From JAJKIP01 sp040509055 (GTDB taxonomy: Bacteria; Bacteroidota; Bacteroidia; Chitinophagales; Chitinophagaceae), in NCBI GenBank assembly GCA_040509055.1, contig JBEVLT010000186.1, positions 1 to 11,402 of the forward strand: a DNA stretch of 11,402 nt, read 5' to 3'. The notes below the pieces were generated by a model. That model worked only from the letters and a program-made list of their open reading frames with translations, was not told where the DNA came from and did no database searches. Numbering within the stretch: the first letter of the stretch is position 1; the number at the start of each line of letters is the position of its first letter. A program made the position numbers and the translations under genes. Shown in pieces: positions 1 to 5,927 of the stretch.

Positions 1-1703
1 AGGGGCTTTACAATCACCCTGTCGTACAGCTCGTCCACGTACCATTTGTTTTCCAGTGTTTTCCCCAGCCCTTTGGCATCCTGCAGGTCCGGCTTTTTGC
101 TGAAGCGGGCCCAGGCCGCGATCACTACGATCACGATCAGGAGGGTGGAAACACCGGTCAGCAGCCATTCCGTTTCATGCGATACCTCGTGCGGGATGGC
201 TACCCCGTGCGAAGCGGCAAAAATGGGATCCAGGAAATCGCCAAGCCAATGCATGCCATGCGCCATGAACTCAGGCACGCCGATATAACCGCCCGCGATA
301 GAAAGAATGGCCAGCACGATCAGCGGGAACGTGATGGCGGCAGGGCTTTCGTGCAGGTGATGCTCCTGCTCGTGCGTGCCCCGGAAGGAGCCGCGGAACG
401 TAGTGGCATACAACCGGAACATGTAAAAAGCCGTCAGCAGCGCCGTGAACACACCGATGATATAAAAGACCGGCGATGCGGCAAAGGCCCCCGCCAGTAT
501 CTCATCCTTGGAGAAGAAACCCGATAAACCGGGTATGCCGGCGATCGCCAGGCAGCCGATCAGGAACGTGGCATGGGTGATCTTCATATACTTCCGCAGT
601 CCGCCCATCCGGCGGATGTCCTGCTCGCCGCCCATGGCATGGATCACGCTGCCGCTGCCCAGGAACAACAGGGCTTTGAAGAAAGCATGCGTCATCACAT
701 GAAACACGGCCGCTACATAGGCCCCGGTACCCAGCGCCAGGAACATGTATCCCAGCTGGCTGACGGTAGAATAGGCCAGTACTTTCTTGATATCGTTTTG
801 CTTCAATGCAATGGTAGCAGCCAGCAGGGCCGTAGCCAGCCCTATCACTGCTACAACCATGAGCGTAGCCGGCGACAGGGTATACAGGATATTGCTGCGG
901 GCGATCATGTAAATACCCGCCGTAACCATGGTAGCGGCATGGATCAGGGCCGATACCGGGGTAGGACCCGCCATCGCATCCGGCAGCCAGGTATACAGGG
1001 GAATTTGCGCACTTTTGCCAGTGGCGCCGATGAACAGTAATATCGTAATGACAGTAAGATCGGTGCTGCTGAGCTTATCCACGCCGGCAAATACAGATCC
1101 GTAGGTCACGGTATCCAGTTTTGCGATCAGCCAGAAAATGGCTACCAGGAAAGCCAGGTCGCCGATGCGGTTCATGATAAAGGCCTTGTTCGCCGCTTTG
1201 TTGTAAGCAGGATTTTTAAACCAGTACCCGATGAGCAGGTAAGAGCAGAGCCCCACACCTTCCCAGCCGATGAACAGGATCACGTAGTTGGCTCCCATCA
1301 CCAGCAACAGCATCGAGAAAACGAACAGGTTCAGGTAGGCAAAATACCGCCCGAAATGTTCGGTCTTTTCTTCGTGCATGTAAGAAGCAGAGTACACATG
1401 GATCAGGAACCCAACCCCCGTGATGATCAGCAGGAACAACGATGAAAGCTGATCGATCTGGAAGGCAAAGGGGATCGTGAGCCGCCCTGCCTCAATGAAA
1501 TTGAAATAGTCGGCGACCAGGGTCTCACCCTTCGTCACCTGCAGAAAAACCAATACGCTGAATACGAACGAAACCAGTATCATGCCGCTCCCGATCACCC
1601 CGATGAGCGATTTGGACAGCACTTTTCTTCCCAATCCGTTGACCAGGAACCCCAGCAAAGGGAACACGGGGATCAGCCAGGCCAGTTGTAGAACATTCTG
1701 CAT
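1..1703 (-). CDS. nuoL: NADH-quinone oxidoreductase subunit L (NuoL), C-terminus cut by window edge
   Basis: Antiporter-like proton-pumping subunit at the distal end of the complex I membrane arm. The minus strand reads open from the ATG at 1703 to the left edge, giving 567 complete codons. The family is usually about 610-650 aa, so only the C-terminal helix region is missing. The start MQNVLQLAWLIPVFPLLGFL is followed by many hydrophobic segments. Family hallmarks seen: the TM5 glutamate in GWEGVGLCSYLLIGYW (about E148), the lysine in FIGATGKSAQIPLYTWLPDAM (about K230) and the histidine in SALIHAATMVTAGIYMIAR (about H255). These sit at nearly the same numbers as E. coli E144, K229 and H254. 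The last readable residues, KWYVDELYDRVIVKP, are the usual NuoL tail before the final helices. It lies 67 bases after nuoK, and a hairpin fills that gap. The identification is firm; only the end is unknown. Confidence 0.96.
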   Translation of the reverse strand, partial: MQNVLQLAWLIPVFPLLGFLVNGLGRKVLSKSLIGVIGSGMILVSFVFSVLVFLQVTKGETLVADYFNFIEAGRLTIPFAFQIDQLSSLFLLIITGVGFLIHVYSASYMHEEKTEHFGRYFAYLNLFVFSMLLLVMGANYVILFIGWEGVGLCSYLLIGYWFKNPAYNKAANKAFIMNRIGDLAFLVAIFWLIAKLDTVTYGSVFAGVDKLSSTDLTVITILLFIGATGKSAQIPLYTWLPDAMAGPTPVSALIHAATMVTAGIYMIARSNILYTLSPATLMVVAVIGLATALLAATIALKQNDIKKVLAYSTVSQLGYMFLALGTGAYVAAVFHVMTHAFFKALLFLGSGSVIHAMGGEQDIRRMGGLRKYMKITHATFLIGCLAIAGIPGLSGFFSKDEILAGAFAASPVFYIIGVFTALLTAFYMFRLYATTFRGSFRGTHEQEHHLHESPAAITFPLIVLAILSIAGGYIGVPEFMAHGMHWLGDFLDPIFAASHGVAIPHEVSHETEWLLTGVSTLLIVIVVIAAWARFSKKPDLQDAKGLGKTLENKWYVDELYDRVIVKP

Positions 1704-1710
1704 AAGTGTC

Positions 1711-1765
1711 GAAGTCGGAGGTATGAAGTCAGCGGTCAGACACCCGACCTCCGGCTTCATACCTC
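1711..1765 (-). repeat. Inverted repeat in the nuoK-nuoL gap, two alternative stems
   Basis: A perfect 11-bp inverted repeat pairs GAGGTATGAAG at 1718-1728 with CTTCATACCTC at 1755-1765. An alternative, mutually exclusive 12-bp stem with one mismatch pairs 1711-1722 with 1748-1759. In the transcript the structure begins 5 bases after the nuoK stop and ends 7 bases before the nuoL AUG. It has no U-tract, so it does not look like an intrinsic terminator. It could affect nuoL translation or mRNA stability, or be a dispersed intergenic repeat. Confidence 0.7.
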
Positions 1766-1770
1766 GTGTA

Positions 1771-2097
1771 TTAGTGTTTCAATCTGTTCAAAAAGTTTAC
1801 ATCAACGGAATGGATATTCCGGTACATCATCACGATAATGGCCAGTCCCACGCTTACCTCGGCCGCCGCCACCACCATGATAAAGAAAACGAACAACTGC
1901 CCGTCGGTGCCCGCATTGGCCGCTGCGCCTGCCGCTACGTGGTGCATTTTTGAAAACGCCACCAGCAGCAGGTTCACGGCATTCAGCATCAGCTCGATGC
2001 ACATGAAAATGATGATCGCATTGCGGCGCGTAAGTACGCCTGCGATGCCAATACAGAACAGGGCAATGGACAGAAATATGTAATAATTTATCGGCAT
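1771..2097 (-). CDS. nuoK: NADH-quinone oxidoreductase subunit K (NuoK)
   Basis: Small membrane subunit of complex I, homologous to MrpC and ND4L, which forms part of the proton path between NuoJ and NuoN. It has 108 aa and three transmembrane helices (about 4-22, 27-48 and 68-92). The two conserved membrane glutamates are present: E35 in FMCIELMLNAVNLLLVAF (TM2) and E80 in VVAAAEVSVGLAIIVMMYRN (TM3). It is slightly longer than the 100-aa E. coli protein because the TM2-TM3 loop carries an alanine/glycine-rich stretch (HHVAAGAAANAGTDG). The ATG at 2097 lies 15 bases after the nuoJ stop, so the pair is probably co-translated. Confidence 0.97.
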   Translation of the reverse strand: MPINYYIFLSIALFCIGIAGVLTRRNAIIIFMCIELMLNAVNLLLVAFSKMHHVAAGAAANAGTDGQLFVFFIMVVAAAEVSVGLAIIVMMYRNIHSVDVNFLNRLKH

Positions 2098-2112
2098 AGT
2101 GCTTCTTTCTGG

Positions 2113-2613
2113 TTATTCCTTTTTACCGATCACTACCGCTCCCACCATGGCGCTCAAAAATAAAATGCTGCTTATTTCAAACGGCACCACGTAGGTGCTG
2201 AACAGTTCGCGTCCGAGATTTTTGATCAGCCCGATATCGCCGTAATTCACCTGGGCCGACTGGCTTTTTATCTCCGTGTCTTTCAGGGCGGCTACCAGCA
2301 CCAATAGCAAGCTGCCGCCGGCCACAGCCCCGGCAAATTTGAGCCAGCGGCTTTTTTGCGGCTCCATGCTCTTGTTGAGATTCATCAGCATGATGACGAA
2401 CAGGAACAATACCATAATGGCCCCTGCATAGACAATGATATTGACCACGGCCAGGAACTGCGCGTTGAGCAGGATATAATGACCGGAAATGGCAAAAAAG
2501 GTAAGGATGAGCCATAACACACTGTACACGGGGTTCCTGCTGGTGATCACCATCATGGCCCCAAACAATGCCATTACGGAAAGAAAGCCGAAAAGTAGTT
2601 GTGTGATAGTCAT
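2113..2613 (-). CDS. nuoJ: NADH-quinone oxidoreductase subunit J (NuoJ)
   Basis: Membrane subunit of complex I (ND6 homologue), 166 aa, the usual length. Five hydrophobic segments are visible. The most conserved is TM3 (about 50-75), ILLNAQFLAVVNIIVYAGAI followed by MVLFLFVIMLMNL, which in solved structures carries the pi-bulge involved in coupling. A charged linker (NLNKSMEPQKSR) follows, and the C-terminal helix ends in VGAVVIGKKE. The ATG at 2613 lies 38 bases after the nuoI stop. Confidence 0.96.
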   Translation of the reverse strand: MTITQLLFGFLSVMALFGAMMVITSRNPVYSVLWLILTFFAISGHYILLNAQFLAVVNIIVYAGAIMVLFLFVIMLMNLNKSMEPQKSRWLKFAGAVAGGSLLLVLVAALKDTEIKSQSAQVNYGDIGLIKNLGRELFSTYVVPFEISSILFLSAMVGAVVIGKKE

Positions 2614-2651
2614 TTCTCTTAAAGCAATGATCTGAAGCCTGCGGGCAGCTG

Positions 2652-3194
2652 CTATGCGGTTGCACTCCGTTCTCCCAGCGCATTCTGGTAGCCTTCCGGA
2701 TCTTCTTTCGGGTTAGGAATTAATAAATCACCTTTTTTATAAATAAAGCCCTGTCTTCCGTAATTGGCCGGGGCAAATGTCTGTGACAGGTAGATCGCAT
2801 CCTTGGGGCAGGCTTCCTCGCAATAGCCGCAGAAAATGCAGCGGAGCATGTTGATCTCGTATTTGGCCGCGTATTTCTCTTCGCGGTACAGGTGCTCCTC
2901 GCCGGGCAGGCGCTCTGCTGCCTCCATAGTAATAGCCTCGGCCGGGCAGGCTACTGCACACAGGCCGCAGGCCGTACAGCGTTCGCGGCCTTCTTCGTCC
3001 CGGTTCAGGATGTGCAGACCCCTGAACACTTTGGAAAACGTACGCTTTTGTTCAGGATACTGGATCGTTGCCTTCCGCTTGAAGAAATGTCGTAACGTAA
3101 TGAGCATGCCCTTGAAAATATTCCACAGGTATATCCTTTCCAGCCATGTCATTGGCTTCCTGTCTACCTGTTTTGCTCGCTGTGTTAACTGCAT
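2652..3194 (-). CDS. nuoI: NADH-quinone oxidoreductase subunit I (NuoI), 2x[4Fe-4S] ferredoxin
   Basis: Ferredoxin-like subunit of the complex I connecting module, carrying clusters N6a and N6b that pass electrons from NuoG to NuoB. It has 180 aa. Two classical CxxCxxCxxxCP motifs are intact: C73, C76, C79, C83 in CTACGLCAVACP and C119, C122, C125, C129 in CIFCGYCEEACP. The N-terminal helix region (about 17-40, WLERIYLWNIFKGMLITLRHFF) packs against NuoH in the family. The start at 3194 (MQLTQRAKQVDRKPMTW) is preferred over the internal ATG at codon 15 because the conserved N-terminal helix begins right after it. A 99-base gap with a hairpin and a promoter-like element lies upstream, so nuoI may have its own transcription start. 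Confidence 0.97.
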   Translation of the reverse strand: MQLTQRAKQVDRKPMTWLERIYLWNIFKGMLITLRHFFKRKATIQYPEQKRTFSKVFRGLHILNRDEEGRERCTACGLCAVACPAEAITMEAAERLPGEEHLYREEKYAAKYEINMLRCIFCGYCEEACPKDAIYLSQTFAPANYGRQGFIYKKGDLLIPNPKEDPEGYQNALGERSATA

Positions 3195-3229
3195 ATTGAG
3201 ATCCGCCCTTGCGGTCGTTTAAATTTTCG

Positions 3230-3237
3230 CAAATATA
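3230..3237 (-). promoter_or_regulatory. Bacteroidetes-type -7 element (TATATTTG) upstream of nuoI
   Basis: The minus strand reads TATATTTG, an exact match to the Bacteroidetes -7 consensus TAnnTTTG. It lies about 36 bases before the nuoI ATG, in an AT-rich stretch that stands out from the coding sequence. No convincing -33 TTG-type box is seen at the usual spacing, because that area is GC-rich hairpin sequence. This makes it a plausible but unproven internal promoter. Confidence 0.45.
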
Positions 3238-3245
3238 GATGTTTA

Positions 3246-3284
3246 TGTGCCGGGTCGGCCGCTGAAGTTCAGCAACCGGGCACA
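3246..3284 (-). terminator. GC-rich hairpin after nuoH, possible attenuator or mRNA 3' end
   Basis: The arms at 3246-3255 and 3275-3284 pair at 9 of 10 positions (TGTGCC, one mismatch, GGT). Inside the loop is a second perfect 6-bp palindrome at 3261-3273 (GCTGAA, G, TTCAGC). In the nuoH transcript it starts about 10 bases after the stop codon and is followed by UAAACAUCUAUAUUU, which is AU-rich rather than a true U-run. It could be a weak terminator, an RNA-stabilising 3' structure, or a repeat remnant. Confidence 0.5.
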
Positions 3285-3293
3285 CTGAAATCG

Positions 3294-4346
3294 TTACTTA
3301 TTATTCAGCCACAATACCACAGCCGCCGTCAGGACCATATTCACCAGCGCCAGGGGTATCAGCGTCTTCCATCCCAGCCGCATCAGCTGGTCGTAGCGGA
3401 ACCGCGGAATGGTCCAGCGGATCCACATGAACAGGAAGATGAACCCGAACGCCTTCATCAGCAACACACTAAACCCGATAATGGACAGCCAGTAATCCGG
3501 CAGCCCCCAGGCCGCCTCATTTACAAACGGTATGTCATACCCGCCAAAATACAGGGTAGACATGACCACACCGCTGATAAACATGTTGATATATTCCGCA
3601 AACAGGTAAAACCCGAGCTTCATGGAAGAATATTCCTGGTGATAGCCAAAGTTCAGCTCGTTCTCCGCTTCCGGCAGGTCAAACGGGGTACGGTTGCATT
3701 CCGCCAGGGCACAGACAAAGAAAATGAGGAATCCCAGCGGCTGGTAAATGATATGCCAGCCGTTTTCCAGCTGGTTGCCCAGGATGGCGCTCATCCGCAG
3801 GTCGCCTACCAGCATCAGCACGGCGATCAGCGCCAGCCCCATCGGCAGTTCGTAGGATACCATCTGCGAAGCGCCCCGGATAGCAGCCAGCAGCGAAAAT
3901 TTGTTATTAGAGGCCCAGCCCCCGATCATGATTCCGTATACGCCCAGGCTCACTACGCCGAAAATGTAGAGGATGCCGATATTGATATCGGCGATCTGCA
4001 GCGGCACTTCGCGGCCATCGATGGTGACGGAGGGGCCCCAGGGAATAACGGCGCTGGTCAGCAAGGCCGTGATCATGGCCAGGCAGGGTCCGAGTATGAA
4101 CAAAAATTTGGATGAAAGCAGGGGAATGATCTCTTCTTTGAAGAACAGCTTACCGCCATCGGCCAGCGGCTGCAGCAACCCGAACGGCCCGGCCCGGTTA
4201 GGGCCAATCCGATCCTGCAGGAAGGCTGCGACCTTTCTTTCTGCATAGGTAGCATACATGGCTACGATCATCGACAGCGTAACAATGAACCCGATGAGAA
4301 CAAACTTTTCTATGATATAAAACCAATCGATGGCCAGTAAAAACAT
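3294..4346 (-). CDS. nuoH: NADH-quinone oxidoreductase subunit H (NuoH)
   Basis: Eight-helix membrane subunit (ND1 homologue) that anchors the peripheral arm and forms much of the quinone chamber. Length is 350 aa from the ATG at 4346. A GTG two codons upstream (4352) is also in frame; ATG is preferred because it gives the start MFLLAIDWFYIIEKFVLIGF and avoids crowding the nuoG stop at 4358. Signature motifs are present: YAERKVAAFLQDRIGPNRAG and LLQPLADGGKLFFKEEI in the first cytoplasmic loop, and AECNRTPFDLPEAENELNFG with YHQEYSSMKLGFYLFAEYIN in the third. The many conserved acidic residues of the quinone-binding and E-channel regions are kept. It lies directly downstream of nuoG (11 bases), so the two are likely translationally linked. 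Confidence 0.96.
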   Translation of the reverse strand: MFLLAIDWFYIIEKFVLIGFIVTLSMIVAMYATYAERKVAAFLQDRIGPNRAGPFGLLQPLADGGKLFFKEEIIPLLSSKFLFILGPCLAMITALLTSAVIPWGPSVTIDGREVPLQIADINIGILYIFGVVSLGVYGIMIGGWASNNKFSLLAAIRGASQMVSYELPMGLALIAVLMLVGDLRMSAILGNQLENGWHIIYQPLGFLIFFVCALAECNRTPFDLPEAENELNFGYHQEYSSMKLGFYLFAEYINMFISGVVMSTLYFGGYDIPFVNEAAWGLPDYWLSIIGFSVLLMKAFGFIFLFMWIRWTIPRFRYDQLMRLGWKTLIPLALVNMVLTAAVVLWLNNK

Positions 4347-4357
4347 AATCACTGATT

Positions 4358-5470
4358 TTATGACTTCTTTACATGCTCGTATGTATCGCTGGTCGGCGGC
4401 CCGGCTATCTCGCTCAGGTCTACCGAAGGATCGTTCACATCACTCACGTTATGAATATCCATCAGCAGCCGCGGCGCCCGTCCGCCCATTACTTCTGCAA
4501 TGGTCTCTGCCGGCTTTTTGGCCCCGATGTAATGGTTGGCCGAGATCACCGAATGGCGGCTGACCTGCGTGGGCCCTTCGATCACCCAATCGCCTAGTTT
4601 TTTCTTGTCAAACCGGCAGGTATTGCAGATCCAGCCGGGCTTGCCGTCATAGCTCTGCACTTCGCCCCACTCGTCTTTCCGGGCCGTCACCCGCAGCACT
4701 TCATCACCGCGGTTCCAAAGCGTCACCTTGCCGCTGCAGGTAGGGCAGTCGCGGTGTGCATCTACCGGCTTGGTAAACCATACCCGGTTCTTGAACCGGA
4801 ACGTTTTATCGGTCAGCGCACCGACCGGGCACACATCGATCATGTTGCCGCTGAAATCGTTGTCGATGGCTTTGGAGATATACGTAGAGATTTCGGCATG
4901 ATCGCCCCGGTCCAGCACCCCGTGCACGCGATGATTGGTGAGCTGGTCGGCCACATAGGTGCACCGGTAGCAAAGAATGCACCGCGTCATGTGCAGCTGG
5001 ATATAGGGACCGATATCTTCCCGCTCGAAGGTGCGCCGGCGAAACTCGTAGCGCGTACCGGCCTTACCATGCTCATAGCCCAGGTCCTGCAGGTGGCATT
5101 CACCAGCCTGGTCGCAGATCGGGCAATCCAGCGGATGGTTGATCAGTAAAAACTCAACCACCCCATTGCGGGCATCCTGCACTTTGGCACTCGTGATGTT
5201 TTTCACTTCCATGCCATCCATCACCGTGGTACGGCAGCTGGCTACCAGTTTGGGCATCGGCCGGGGATCTTTTTCAGAACCCTTGGACACTTCTACCAGG
5301 CAGGTACGGCATTTACCACCACTGCCCTGCAGCTTGCTGTAAAAGCACATTGCCGGAGGGGTCACGTCGCCACCGATCTTCCGCGCGGCCATCAGGATGG
5401 TCGTCCCGGGCTCCACCCCGATCGTGATGTTGTCAATGGTTACCTTGAATAATGTTTTTTCTTCCGCCAT
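4358..5470 (-). CDS. nuoG: NADH-quinone oxidoreductase subunit G (NuoG), short form without molybdopterin domain
   Basis: Iron-sulfur subunit of the NADH dehydrogenase module. The N-terminal ferredoxin domain has C42, C54, C57 and C79 for [2Fe-2S] N1b. The His-Cys motif H112, C116, C119, C125 (NHPLDCPICDQAGECHLQDL) matches [4Fe-4S] N5. C164, C167, C170 and C214 match N4. A further CxxC pair at C242/C245 (DCPTCSGKVTLWNRGDEV) and another at C282/C285 (GWICNTCRFDKK) form a four-cysteine set where other bacteria carry the N7-binding start of the molybdopterin-type domain. At 370 aa it is about half the E. coli or Thermus length; the large C-terminal domain is absent and the protein ends normally in a polar tail. 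Short NuoG proteins are, from memory, common in Bacteroidetes, so this is probably lineage architecture and not damage. The upstream neighbour is the four-helix-bundle gene (43-base gap), not nuoF. Confidence 0.95.
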   Translation of the reverse strand: MAEEKTLFKVTIDNITIGVEPGTTILMAARKIGGDVTPPAMCFYSKLQGSGGKCRTCLVEVSKGSEKDPRPMPKLVASCRTTVMDGMEVKNITSAKVQDARNGVVEFLLINHPLDCPICDQAGECHLQDLGYEHGKAGTRYEFRRRTFEREDIGPYIQLHMTRCILCYRCTYVADQLTNHRVHGVLDRGDHAEISTYISKAIDNDFSGNMIDVCPVGALTDKTFRFKNRVWFTKPVDAHRDCPTCSGKVTLWNRGDEVLRVTARKDEWGEVQSYDGKPGWICNTCRFDKKKLGDWVIEGPTQVSRHSVISANHYIGAKKPAETIAEVMGGRAPRLLMDIHNVSDVNDPSVDLSEIAGPPTSDTYEHVKKS

Positions 5471-5476
5471 TATGAT

Positions 5477-5500
5477 AAAGTCAAAACTTAAAAGTTAAAA
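5477..5500. repeat. Left arm of inverted repeat flanking the four-helix-bundle gene
   Basis: The plus strand reads AAAGTCAAAA (5477-5486), CTT-type spacer, AAAAGTTAAAA (5490-5500). Both blocks are exact reverse complements of blocks at 5902-5918, on the other side of the four-helix-bundle gene. This arm fills most of the 43-base gap before nuoG. Confidence 0.65.
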
Positions 5501-5513
5501 TTAAAATCCCTTC

Positions 5514-5900
5514 TCACGACTTACCCGCATTAATAATGATGCTTGCTATTATTTTTGAAATCTCATCCGCCTCCCGGATCAATTCCTGAACCTTCTCCTT
5601 ATCTACAGGCATGGTATCCCTGATAAGACATAGCCAGTATTTTGTCTCGTTAGCCGATTTCAGCGCTATTGCAAGAAAGTTTTTCCAATCCCTTTTTGAA
5701 CTGCCGGCACTGCCTTCCGTCACATTAGCCCCGATAGAAGTAGCACTTCTTATCAATTGATCAAATAAAGAACTGTATACCCTTTCGTATTTACACTCCC
5801 CTACAAACAGAACAACTGCCCTGGAGAAATAAAAACACCGGTGCCTGATATTATACGGCTTCGCCTCTTCGTTCAGTTCAAAAGTCTCAGGCCCTGTCAT
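5514..5900 (-). CDS. Four-helix bundle protein (S23/IVP-like family) inserted between nuoF and nuoG
   Basis: Small soluble protein of 128 aa with no signal peptide or membrane segment. Its central region (about 46-64, DQLIRSATSIGANVTEGSAG) followed by SSKRDWKNFLAIALKSANET and KYWLCLIRD is the hallmark of the four-helix bundle family. That family includes the proteins encoded in 23S rRNA intervening sequences (S23/IVP) and the Avd accessory proteins of diversity-generating retroelements. The C-terminus is a further predicted helix (VQELIREADEISKIIASIII). The cellular role of the stand-alone members is not established. It is not a complex I subunit. The gene is visibly more AT-rich than nuoF and nuoG, sits in the same orientation with gaps of 27 and 43 bases, and is bracketed by AT-rich inverted repeats. 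It therefore looks like an acquired cassette that did not break operon reading. The ATG at 5900 is the first in the frame after the nuoF stop. Confidence 0.88.
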   Translation of the reverse strand: MTGPETFELNEEAKPYNIRHRCFYFSRAVVLFVGECKYERVYSSLFDQLIRSATSIGANVTEGSAGSSKRDWKNFLAIALKSANETKYWLCLIRDTMPVDKEKVQELIREADEISKIIASIIINAGKS

Positions 5901-5901
5901 C

Positions 5902-5918
5902 TTTTAACTTTTGACTTT
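5902..5918. repeat. Right arm of inverted repeat flanking the four-helix-bundle gene
   Basis: The plus strand reads TTTTAACTTTT (5902-5912) overlapping TTTTGACTTT (5909-5918). These are the exact reverse complements of 5490-5500 and 5477-5486 on the opposite side of the gene. The right arm is more compact: the two blocks overlap here and are separated by three bases on the left. It occupies most of the 27-base gap after nuoF. Confidence 0.65.
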
Positions 5919-5927
5919 TTACATTTT

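Noticed and set aside
46..1040. Several plus-strand open frames at the left end
   Set aside because: They overlap the nuoL reading frame on the minus strand, which is continuous and carries all family motifs.
4358..5470. nuoG as a truncated pseudogene
   Set aside because: All cluster ligands for N1b, N5 and N4 are intact, the frame is clean, nuoH follows at normal spacing, and short NuoG is a known architecture in this phylum as far as I recall.
5514..5900. Possible diversity-generating retroelement, since Avd proteins share the four-helix-bundle fold
   Set aside because: There is no reverse transcriptase, no template or variable repeat and no target gene in the window. The protein fits the generic stand-alone family better.
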